This document shows, one piece after another, positions 34,088 to 41,447 of a stretch of 47,490 nt of DNA. Under the pieces are notes generated by a model, which did no database searches, was not told the origin of the DNA, and was given only the letters and a program-made list of their open reading frames with translations. Numbering within the stretch: the first letter of the stretch is position 1; each line of letters opens with the position of its first letter. The stretch covers positions 1 to 47,490 of the forward strand of contig JAIYBU010000155.1 in the NCBI GenBank assembly GCA_027488335.1, given 5' to 3'. Position numbers and translations under genes: made by a program. Source of the DNA: Cytophagaceae bacterium (GTDB lineage: Bacteria; Bacteroidota; Bacteroidia; Cytophagales; Spirosomataceae).

Positions 34088-34504
34088 TCAAGAAATACTT
34101 AAAGTAGTGCCTGAAAGCGAAACAGTATAGGCGGTAATACTGCCGTTTCCTACGCCTGTTCCGTTGGTTTTAAAATACCAATCGTGAGCCGTACATTGAA
34201 ACTGGCCTTTGGATGAATTATAAATGATTTGGTCTTTTTTCTCGTGTGGGCAGGTGCGAGCAATGGCTGCAAAAGCAGCACTGGTATTACCAGCGGCAAT
34301 ACGAGCTAAAACCACACCATTGGTTTTGATATATCCACCGACATTGTTGAGTGCCGAAGTAGTTGATAAATCTATGGTAAAGGCTGAAATAGGAGTAACT
34401 GTATCATCTCCGCTGCACGAAGTAAGAGCGGCCATCAGGGCAGCACCACTGAAACCTATTTTCATCAAAAAATCTTTACGTGAGATTGCTTCTTGGTTCT
34501 TCAT
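34088..34504 (-). CDS. Rieske [2Fe-2S] lipoprotein
   Basis: 138-residue predicted lipoprotein with a twin-Arg-like SRKDFLMKIGFSG segment and lipobox ALTSC (Cys30). One Rieske domain follows with both cluster-binding motifs: C-x-H (Cys85, His87 in TCPHEK) and C-x2-H (Cys104, His107 in CTAHDW). The short C-x16-C spacing fits small Rieske ferredoxin-like proteins. Unlike bc1 or b6f Rieske proteins it is not beside cytochrome genes. An electron-transfer partner cannot be named. Tat versus Sec export is uncertain, since only one Arg is present. Confidence 0.88.
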   Translation of the reverse strand: MKNQEAISRKDFLMKIGFSGAALMAALTSCSGDDTVTPISAFTIDLSTTSALNNVGGYIKTNGVVLARIAAGNTSAAFAAIARTCPHEKKDQIIYNSSKGQFQCTAHDWYFKTNGTGVGNGSITAYTVSLSGTTLSIS

Positions 34505-34660
34505 AAATAGAAACTTTTTTAAGGTAAATAATAGAAAATGAGTAAAGTCTATCTATGCTGAATGATGTTTTGAATGAGCGAAATATGGTTAGTTGAGGTA
34601 AGGACGTAAAAAAGGAAGTGCTGGTTGCACCTCCTTTTGAGTATTTGCTATATTTAGCAC

Positions 34661-35818
34661 TTAGTAAACAAACTCTCCGAATTCGCTTTTAATGGTTACT
34701 TTCTTGGTGTCGGCAGTTTCCACTCGACCAATTATTTGGGCATCAATACCAAACGATTGCGAGATTTCGATAATGCGTTGGGCATACTGTTCGTTCAGAT
34801 AAACTTCCAAACGGTGTCCCATATTGAAAACTTTATACATTTCTTGCCACGAAGTACCACTTTGCTCATGAATCAATTTAAATAATGGTGGAATCGGGAA
34901 AAGGTTATCTTTGATTACGTGCAAATTCTCTATAAAGTGCAGAACCTTCGTTTGAGCTCCTCCGCTGCAATGAACCATGCCATGAATGTGCGGTCGAAGT
35001 TCGGCTAAAAATGCTTTTGCTACTGGGGCGAACGTACGAGTAGGAGAGAGGATAAGTTTACCAACATTTACACCCGCAATCTCCTCGGTCAATAATTTTG
35101 CTCCGCTATAAACTAAATCTTTATTTATTTCACCATCATAACTTTCTGGGTATTTTTCTGCATAAGTTTTTGCCAAAACATCGTGTCGGGCAGAAGTAAG
35201 GCCATTGCTTCCCATGCCACCATTGTAAGTATTTTCGTAAGTTGCTTGTCCATACGAAGCTAAGCCTACAATTACATCTCCTGCTTTGATAGTATCGTTC
35301 GAGATTACATCAGAGCGTTTCATACGAGCAATGATAGTGCTATTTACGGCAATTGTGCGTACTAAATCGCCCACATCGGCGGTTTCGCCACCTGTGCTAT
35401 AAATCTCAACTCCGTGGCTGCGAAGCATTTCTAAGCACTCTTCTGTACCGTTAATGATTTCGCCAATTACTTCGCCAGGAATCTTGTTTTTGTTTCTATC
35501 AATACTTGATGAAATCAGCATTGGGCCGACTGCTCCCACACAAATCAAATCGTCGGTATTCATCACGATTGAGTCTTGTGCAATGCCACGCCATACCGAA
35601 ATATCGCCCGTTTCTTTCCAATATAAATATGCCAAAGATGTTTTTGTGCCAGCACCATCGGCGTGCATAATATTGCAGTAGTTGGCATCACCACCGAGTG
35701 TATCGGGTGAAATTTTGCAGAATGCTTTCGGGAAAAGTCCTTTATCGAGCTTTTCGATTGCCTTATGAACATCTTCTTTGGCAGCCGAAACGCCACGCTG
35801 CATATAACGGTCAGTCAT
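34661..35818 (-). CDS. purM: Phosphoribosylformylglycinamidine cyclo-ligase (AIR synthase)
   Basis: Predicted 385-residue PurM-type enzyme of purine synthesis, turning FGAM into AIR with ATP. The N-terminal YMQRGVSAAKEDVHKA, the glycine-rich GDANYCNIMHADGAGTKT, STGGETADVGDL, SPTRTFAPV and the HCSGGAQTK motif are those of the long Bacteroidota-type AIR synthase (about 390 residues). The start is set at ATG 35818 (MTDRYMQ): the frame can be read from GTG 35842, but that codon overlaps the predicted -7 element TACCTTTG. Monocistronic, with a tandem repeat directly upstream of the promoter. Confidence 0.95.
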   Translation of the reverse strand: MTDRYMQRGVSAAKEDVHKAIEKLDKGLFPKAFCKISPDTLGGDANYCNIMHADGAGTKTSLAYLYWKETGDISVWRGIAQDSIVMNTDDLICVGAVGPMLISSSIDRNKNKIPGEVIGEIINGTEECLEMLRSHGVEIYSTGGETADVGDLVRTIAVNSTIIARMKRSDVISNDTIKAGDVIVGLASYGQATYENTYNGGMGSNGLTSARHDVLAKTYAEKYPESYDGEINKDLVYSGAKLLTEEIAGVNVGKLILSPTRTFAPVAKAFLAELRPHIHGMVHCSGGAQTKVLHFIENLHVIKDNLFPIPPLFKLIHEQSGTSWQEMYKVFNMGHRLEVYLNEQYAQRIIEISQSFGIDAQIIGRVETADTKKVTIKSEFGEFVY

Positions 35819-35841
35819 TTTTTGTATGCTTAATTGAGCCA

Positions 35842-35849
35842 CAAAGGTA
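35842..35849 (-). promoter_or_regulatory. TAnnTTTG promoter element for purM
   Basis: The minus strand reads TACCTTTG, 23 bp before ATG 35818. It overlaps the upstream GTG at 35842 and so rejects that start. Identical to the element at 30341-30348. No TTG box at -33; the heptamer repeat occupies that place. Confidence 0.6.
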
Positions 35850-35855
35850 AGGCTT

Positions 35856-35886
35856 AATTAAGAATTAAGAATTAAGAATTAAGAAT
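35856..35886. repeat. Heptanucleotide tandem repeat (attctta on minus strand) upstream of purM
   Basis: Four exact copies of the 7-mer ttaagaa (35858-35885; ATTCTTA-type on the minus strand) end 8 bp before the purM -7 element. Arrangement, unit length, copy number and position match the repeat before the alpha/beta hydrolase. Confidence 0.93.
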
Positions 35887-35940
35887 TTTCTCGAAATAGT
35901 CCGAAACTTAGTGTCTCTTAGTTTCTTTGTGGTTAATATT

Positions 35941-36726
35941 TTAAATTTTCTTTCGCTTCTTCAAATCATATTTTTCGCCTTTTTCGAGCATGATGAATTT
36001 CATTTCTTTGGCTTGCTTGGTGGTTTCAAAAATCATTACCTGACTTTCGCCCAACACTTCAGCATAGCGGTTTTTCTCTACATACAAAGCGGTATTTTCA
36101 TCAATTCCTACACCAAGTAAGGTGGGGTTTTTGAAAATCAAACCTATCAAACGGTTTTGGCGTTGACGCTTAATAAAATGTTGGTCAACAATGATTTCAT
36201 TCATCAACCCAAGTCCTTTTTTCGTTTCCACTTTTGAGCCATTAATTACCTTAAAATCTCCTTCGCCCGAAATCATAATTTCCGACATAATGGCCGTGCC
36301 TGCACTCGTTCCCGCAAACACTACTTTGTTTTTGTAAAGCTCGTGCATGACCTTGAAAAGTTCTTCATCTTTCAGTACTTCCATGATTCGGTTTTGGTCG
36401 CCACCACAAAAGAATATGCCTTTAGCTGTTTTGAGTTGTGCCAAAAGCGTGGATTTACTTTCAGCAGTTAGTGGTGCAAATGGGGCTTTCTCGACTTTAA
36501 TTTTTGAAAGAGTGGCTACTTCATTTTTAATGTTTGAAGCTGCTATTTCTTGCTCGGCACTTGCCCACGGAATTACCAAAATTTTCCCGTTTTCGTTACC
36601 ACTTAATTCGATAAATTTTGTCAGAATATCGGTCGTGCGTTTACCACCGCCAACCATGATTAACTGTTCTTGTGCAGTAGCAATTTCTGAGATTAAAAAT
36701 AAGAGGATGAAAATTTTTCGTAGCAT
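35941..36726 (-). CDS. Secreted S51-family peptidase, cyanophycinase-like
   Basis: 261-residue secreted serine peptidase with signal MLRKIFILLFLISEIATAQ. Family features: MVGGGKRTTDI at the N-terminus, FFCGGDQNRIMEVL, the nucleophile in GTSAGTAIMSEIM, and GLGLMNEIIVDQHFIKRQRQNRL with the conserved His and Arg residues. Cyanophycinases degrade the Arg-Asp polymer cyanophycin to dipeptides; secreted relatives in heterotrophs may use external polymer or other isopeptides. It is about the usual length (260-290). The 122-bp gap to purM also contains a short imperfect hairpin (gaaact / agtttc). Confidence 0.88.
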   Translation of the reverse strand: MLRKIFILLFLISEIATAQEQLIMVGGGKRTTDILTKFIELSGNENGKILVIPWASAEQEIAASNIKNEVATLSKIKVEKAPFAPLTAESKSTLLAQLKTAKGIFFCGGDQNRIMEVLKDEELFKVMHELYKNKVVFAGTSAGTAIMSEIMISGEGDFKVINGSKVETKKGLGLMNEIIVDQHFIKRQRQNRLIGLIFKNPTLLGVGIDENTALYVEKNRYAEVLGESQVMIFETTKQAKEMKFIMLEKGEKYDLKKRKKI

Positions 36727-36758
36727 TTCTAAGAGATTAGTTTGTGATAAATTATCTA

Positions 36759-36766
36759 TATCTTTG
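36759..36766 (+). promoter_or_regulatory. TAnnTTTG promoter element for the GH130 gene
   Basis: TATCTTTG, 35 bp before the ATG at 36802. No well-placed TTG box is evident. Confidence 0.5.
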
Positions 36767-36801
36767 GATATTCTATCAACCCAGATACATTTTACAAACC
36801 T

Positions 36802-37878
36802 ATGAAAAAATACCTTTTAATTATTTCTCTTTTTGCATTTTCTTCGTGCAGAAATAAAGTAGACCAAAGTTGGCAACTAACACCGTTTGTAAAAGCAGAT
36901 GCCGAAAATCCAATATTATTACCCAACGATACCACCACTTTCGATGACCCGATTATGAATAAAACTATCAATTGGGAAGCAAAAGATGTCTATAATCCTT
37001 CGGCGGTTGTGCGTGAGGGTAAGGTCTATTTGCTATATCGTGCCGAAGATACTTTAAAGGTTGTTGATGGTACTTCACGTTTGGGCTTGGCCGTTAGCGA
37101 AGATGGGATTCATTTCAAGCGTCAGACCAAACCAGTATTTTATCCTGATAATGATTTTATGAAAAAATATGAGTATCCAGGTGGAACAGAAGACCCTCGT
37201 TTGGTAGAAACCGAAGATGGAAAGTATATTCTGACCTACACAGCTTATGATGGAAAAACTGCTCGACTTTGTGTGGCATCTTCAACCGATTTACAGACTT
37301 GGAAAAAAGAAGGTTTGGCTTTTAAAGCTCCTAAAAACGAAATGTTGTGGTCGAAGTCAGGGTCGATAATAACTAAGCAGGTTGGTGAGCGATTTGTGGC
37401 CACAAAAATCAACGGAAAATATTGGATGTATTGGGGCGATACAAATTTGTTTTTGGCAAGTTCGGATAACCTAACGGATTGGACAATTTTGGAGGACGAA
37501 ACAGGAAAACCCAAACCAATCGTAAAGCCCCGTGACGATAATTTTGATAGTTGGTTAGTAGAATCTGGCCCAGCGGCATTTATCAAAGAAGACGGTATCT
37601 TCCTTATCTATAATAGTGCCAATAAAGGCTTTCAGAATAAAAGTAAAGATACAAAAAATGCCTATCGTGCTGGGCAAGTGATTTTTGATAAAAACGACCC
37701 AACTAAAATTATTGACCGCTCGAAGATATTCTTTTTTGAGCCTGATAAACCTTATGAATTTACAGGACAAGTAAACAATGTAGTGTTTGTGGAAGGGTTG
37801 GTGAATTTCAGGAAGAAATGGTATTTGTATTACGGAACAGCAGATTCTAAAATTGCGGTTGCAGTTTGTGAGAAATGA
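36802..37878 (+). CDS. GH130-family glycoside hydrolase/phosphorylase lipoprotein
   Basis: 358-residue lipoprotein (SLFAFSSC, Cys16). It has the five-bladed propeller motifs of GH130: VYNPSAVVREGKVYLLYRAE, GGTEDPRLVETEDGKYILTY (catalytic Asp region), KSGSIITKQ, WLVESGPAAF, and the C-terminal NVVFVEGLVNFRKKWYLYYG. GH130 enzymes are mannoside phosphorylases or beta-1,2-mannosidases; whether phosphate-binding residues are kept cannot be decided by eye. The surface lipoprotein location argues for a hydrolase acting outside the cytoplasm. It is single, without neighbouring SusC/D genes. Confidence 0.88.
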   Translation: MKKYLLIISLFAFSSCRNKVDQSWQLTPFVKADAENPILLPNDTTTFDDPIMNKTINWEAKDVYNPSAVVREGKVYLLYRAEDTLKVVDGTSRLGLAVSEDGIHFKRQTKPVFYPDNDFMKKYEYPGGTEDPRLVETEDGKYILTYTAYDGKTARLCVASSTDLQTWKKEGLAFKAPKNEMLWSKSGSIITKQVGERFVATKINGKYWMYWGDTNLFLASSDNLTDWTILEDETGKPKPIVKPRDDNFDSWLVESGPAAFIKEDGIFLIYNSANKGFQNKSKDTKNAYRAGQVIFDKNDPTKIIDRSKIFFFEPDKPYEFTGQVNNVVFVEGLVNFRKKWYLYYGTADSKIAVAVCEK

Positions 37879-37897
37879 GGTCGTAGTTTTTAAGGAA

Positions 37898-37967
37898 GAA
37901 ATTTCAGAATCGGTGGTTGAGTGAATCGGACAGCCGAAGCTGTCGAAACTACCGATTCTAAAATTTC
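37898..37967. terminator. Nested hairpin between GH130 and argH (UUCG tetraloop on the argH side)
   Basis: Outer arms gaaatttcagaatcggt (37898-37914) and accgattctaaaatttc (37951-37967) pair with few mismatches. Inside lies gacagc / gctgtc (37929-37944), which on the minus strand closes a C(UUCG)G tetraloop. The argH stop codon is at 37974, so the element serves convergent genes. Confidence 0.7.
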
Positions 37968-37973
37968 CAATTA

Positions 37974-39332
37974 TTACTTCCAATTCAATAATGCTTCCAA
38001 GGCGTTATCAACCTTTACGAAGTCAAAACCTTTGATTACTTCGTTCATCATTTTCGTAATTTCGTCGTTGCAAAGATTTCCGATACTTCCCTCAAGGGTA
38101 TGGTTCAATTCTCGTGGAGCTTCGTAGCCACCACCAAAAATTTCATCTTTTACCTGTAAATAAGCATCTCTGAAAGGTAGCCCTTGCATTACTAATTCGT
38201 TCACCCGTTCAACCGAAAAAATCGGGTCGTATTTTTTATCTTCTAAAAGGTTTGGCTTTACTTCAATATTCGACATCATGAAGTGAGCAATATCCAAGCA
38301 CTCAATCATTTGGTCGAAGGCAGGCATCAAGATTTCTTTCAGAATCTGCATATCTCGGTGATACCCACTTGGTAAGTTACTCGTCACGAAAGCCAGCTCA
38401 GTTGGCAAACCTTTCAATCGATTGGTTTTTGCTCTGAGCAATTCGGCCACATCGGGGTTCTTCTTGTGGGGCATGATACTACTCCCCGTCGTGAAGTCAT
38501 CGGGTAAAGTAACGAATCCAAAGTTTTGCGAATTATATAAACATACGTCCATCGACATACGTGAGAGTGTCGTAGCCAAAGAGGTCAGTCCTGAAAGCAC
38601 CACGTACTCACTTTTACCACGAGTCATTTGGGCATAGACTACGTTGTAATTAAGGTCATCGAAACCCAGAAGTTTGGTGGTAAGAGTTCGATTGAGAGGA
38701 AACGAACTTCCATAACCAGCTCCCGAACCCAACGGATTTTTATTCACAACTTTATAGGCGGCTTGAAGCACAGTAGCATCATCTACTAAACTTTCGGCAT
38801 AAGCCCCAAACCAAAGCCCGAACGAAGAAGGCATGGCAATCTGAAGGTGCGTGTAGCCTGGGAGTAAATCATTTTTATGTTTATTGCTAAGCTCAACTAA
38901 TTTATGGAAAAGGGCTTCAGTCAAGTTGACTATTTGACGTAATTGATGACGCATAAATAGTTTAAGGTCAACCAGCACTTGGTCGTTGCGAGAGCGTCCA
39001 CTATGGATTTTTTTACCAGTGTCACCGAGTGCTTGAGTCAGCAACCATTCTACTTGTGAATGTACGTCTTCGATATTTTTTTCGATTAAAAATTTGCCAT
39101 TCAAAATATCATTATATATCTTTCGACATTCGTTTAGGACGTGTCCTAATTCATTGGTTTCGAGTAAACCAATACTCTCTAACATAATGGCATGTGCCAT
39201 TGAGCCGATAACATCGAACTCAGCTAAGTACATGTCCATTTCACGGTCTTGACCAACTGTAAATTTTTCAATTCGGAGGGCCGCCTCTTGTTTTCCTAAA
39301 TTTTTACTGCTTTCCTTTTGCCAAAGTTTCAC
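37974..39332 (-). CDS. argH: Argininosuccinate lyase
   Basis: 452-residue enzyme of arginine synthesis that splits argininosuccinate into arginine and fumarate. The superfamily signature GSSIMPHKKNPD is intact; SGRSRNDQV, GYTHLQIAMP and the N-terminal KLWQKESSK are typical of Bacteroidota ArgH. Start is GTG at 39332, the only start consistent with KLWQK. It stands alone here: no argG or other arg genes are adjacent. Upstream is the 666-bp hairpin-rich gene-free stretch. Confidence 0.96.
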   Translation of the reverse strand: MKLWQKESSKNLGKQEAALRIEKFTVGQDREMDMYLAEFDVIGSMAHAIMLESIGLLETNELGHVLNECRKIYNDILNGKFLIEKNIEDVHSQVEWLLTQALGDTGKKIHSGRSRNDQVLVDLKLFMRHQLRQIVNLTEALFHKLVELSNKHKNDLLPGYTHLQIAMPSSFGLWFGAYAESLVDDATVLQAAYKVVNKNPLGSGAGYGSSFPLNRTLTTKLLGFDDLNYNVVYAQMTRGKSEYVVLSGLTSLATTLSRMSMDVCLYNSQNFGFVTLPDDFTTGSSIMPHKKNPDVAELLRAKTNRLKGLPTELAFVTSNLPSGYHRDMQILKEILMPAFDQMIECLDIAHFMMSNIEVKPNLLEDKKYDPIFSVERVNELVMQGLPFRDAYLQVKDEIFGGGYEAPRELNHTLEGSIGNLCNDEITKMMNEVIKGFDFVKVDNALEALLNWK

Positions 39333-39998
39333 TTGATTTGAAGGGTTTTGTTACATCGCAAATTAACGGTGTTTTTTATTGGGAATGAAGGGAATTTATT
39401 TGTTTTTAGAAATTTATATCCGTTTACTAATTTTTTAGCATGATTTTTGCGCATTTTAAATTCAAATGAAGCATTTCATTCTTCATTAAGATGGATAAAT
39501 TTAACGGATAGATTACTTTTTATTGTAATTCGTTAGGAAACTTAAATACTATGCTATAATTCATGGTTTGGCATAGTATTAGATAAGAGCATTTTAAAGA
39601 GGGTACATCATGTTTTCAAAAATTATGCCATTTAGGCTAAGTGTTATAGAAAACCCTTTTTGAATATAACTGATAAGATGTATAACTAAGAATTTTTTCA
39701 TTTTTTTAGTTACATCTATTAATAAGATAAGTCTAAAAAATCAAACAGTTTTACTTGTGATTTTAATGAGTAAAATTTGTTTGTTAGCTATATTGAATCG
39801 TTGCTATTGAGTGAACTTTACTACAAGAAAAAATGCAAGCCTATTGCTTAGGCTATTTGCTATTTCAGATATTTTATCTGAAAACTCTTCCGTACATGTT
39901 CTCCAATCTCATAGATTTATTCATTATCTATTTAAGTAATTCTGAAAATATTACTTAGATAACCTCTTAATCAAATTAGGTAAACTGAATCAACTTTT
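39333..39998. other. 666-bp gene-free region with several perfect inverted repeats
   Basis: No open frame of note on either strand. Perfect hairpins: aatactatgc / gcatagtatt (39545-39580), agccta / taggct (about 39837-39853), tttcagata / tatctgaaa (39863-39883), taagtaat / attactta (39933-39957). A further gatgta-type stem with a bulge lies near 39677-39717. It separates argH from PAP2 paralog 5 and could be a long leader, a small RNA, or a decayed gene; no family is recognised. Confidence 0.6.
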
Positions 39999-41372
39999 AT
40001 GCTGTTGAGTATTTCAAAATATAAAGCAAGTATCATCACCATAATTATTATGGTAAATACAACCTTGTGTTTGGGAATTGGCAGCGATACTGATTTGACT
40101 CAAAATCAAAGTGCATCAGTGGCTATTCAGTGGGGCCAAATGACTGTGCGAATCATGAAAGAGACACCCAATGGCTCTCCTACGTATGGTTCTCGTGCGG
40201 TGGGTTACATGGGTCTAACAATGTATGAGTCAGTGGTTAATGGTTCTCCTAAAAGTAAGAGTCTCAATGGCCAGCTAAGTGGTTTGGTCAATCTTCCTAA
40301 AGTAGAAAAATCTAAAAAATATAATTGGGTGCTATCGCTTAATGCGGGTCAGGCATATATGCTTAAACACTTGTATGAGCATACAAGTGCCGCAAACAAA
40401 ACCAGCATTGATTCCTTAGAAACACAGATTTACCAATCGCAGTTGTCAGTAACCTCACAAGAAGTACGAGAACGCTCTGTGAAATACGGACAAGAAATTG
40501 CCCAAGCAATATTTGAGTGGTCAAAAACTGATGGGGGGTATCAAGGCTACAAACGTAATTTTGATAGCACTTATCAATTACCAAAAGGAAATGGTTTCTG
40601 GACGTCTCCACCCAAAGGGCAGTCGCCAGTAGCTTTACCACTTCATCCGTATTGGGGAAAGAACAGAACATTTGCTCCTGAGAATGGAGCTTTACCTGTT
40701 CCTAAGATGATACCGTTTGATTACAAACAAGATTCACCTTATTATGCACAAATGTATGAGGTGTTTATGAAGCGACAAACATTAACCCAAGAAGAGAAAG
40801 AAATTGCTAATTGGTGGGGTGATGACCCTTCTGAAACCTTTTCCCCGCCAGGGCACTCATATAATTTGGCAACGATTGCAATCAAGTCAGCAAAACCAGA
40901 TTTATATAAAGCGGCTGAAACGTATGCTCGTGTGGGCATGGCAGTGGCAGATGCTTTTATTAATTGTTGGAAGTGTAAATACACGTATCATGCAGAAAGA
41001 CCTTTTTTCTTTATCTTTTATAATATGACTACGCTTTGGGAATTGTATTGGCCAGAGCCACCTTTCCCAGCATTTTATTCGGGTCATGCCGGACAAGCCT
41101 CAGCAGCAGCAACCGTACTGACCGAATTATATGGCAGAGGATTTAAGTTTGTTGATGACTCACACGTAGGGCGACCAAAAGATGAAGAACGGTTAGTTGA
41201 ATATAAAGCTCGAAGTTTTAATTCATTTTGGGAGTCGGCATTAGAATCTGCAAATTCGAGATTGTACGGTGGAATTCATACTTGCCAAGATAATGAAGTA
41301 GGACTTGAGGAAGGGAAAAAAATAGGAGGTAATATTAATGCCTTAGTTTGGAACAGAATAAATAGTAAATAA
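39999..41372 (+). CDS. PAP2/vanadium-haloperoxidase superfamily secreted protein (paralog 5)
   Basis: 457-residue secreted protein with a Sec signal (SIITIIIMVNTTLCLG) and no clear lipobox. Motifs: YGSRAVGYMGLTMYESVV, WSKTDGGYQGY, PYWGKNRTF, WWGDDPSETFSPPGHSYNLA, K-x6-RP in KYTYHAERP, YSGH in FYSGHAGQASA and SR-x5-H in SRLYGGIHTCQD. It aligns best with paralog 2 (DDPSETF, IHT). It lies ~9.8 kb from the main cluster, 75 bp upstream of the giant surface-protein gene on the same strand. Activity is not assigned; phosphatase or haloperoxidase are both possible. Confidence 0.87.
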   Translation: MLLSISKYKASIITIIIMVNTTLCLGIGSDTDLTQNQSASVAIQWGQMTVRIMKETPNGSPTYGSRAVGYMGLTMYESVVNGSPKSKSLNGQLSGLVNLPKVEKSKKYNWVLSLNAGQAYMLKHLYEHTSAANKTSIDSLETQIYQSQLSVTSQEVRERSVKYGQEIAQAIFEWSKTDGGYQGYKRNFDSTYQLPKGNGFWTSPPKGQSPVALPLHPYWGKNRTFAPENGALPVPKMIPFDYKQDSPYYAQMYEVFMKRQTLTQEEKEIANWWGDDPSETFSPPGHSYNLATIAIKSAKPDLYKAAETYARVGMAVADAFINCWKCKYTYHAERPFFFIFYNMTTLWELYWPEPPFPAFYSGHAGQASAAATVLTELYGRGFKFVDDSHVGRPKDEERLVEYKARSFNSFWESALESANSRLYGGIHTCQDNEVGLEEGKKIGGNINALVWNRINSK

Positions 41373-41447
41373 ATACATAGAGTGCCAGAACCTATTAGTG
41401 TTTACGAGTATCAATAATATTGAGTGAATATTTACAATTACAATTCG

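Noticed and set aside
35819-35842. GTG 35842 as purM start
   Set aside because: It lies within the predicted TACCTTTG promoter element; ATG 35818 fits the family N-terminus.
36347-36805. 152-codon open frame on the plus strand
   Set aside because: It lies opposite the cyanophycinase-like gene, which has all family motifs; Ser-rich shadow product.
39333-39998. tRNA or other known RNA in the long gap
   Set aside because: No cloverleaf, no GTTC-type T-arm and no CCA-like end could be found; only simple hairpins.
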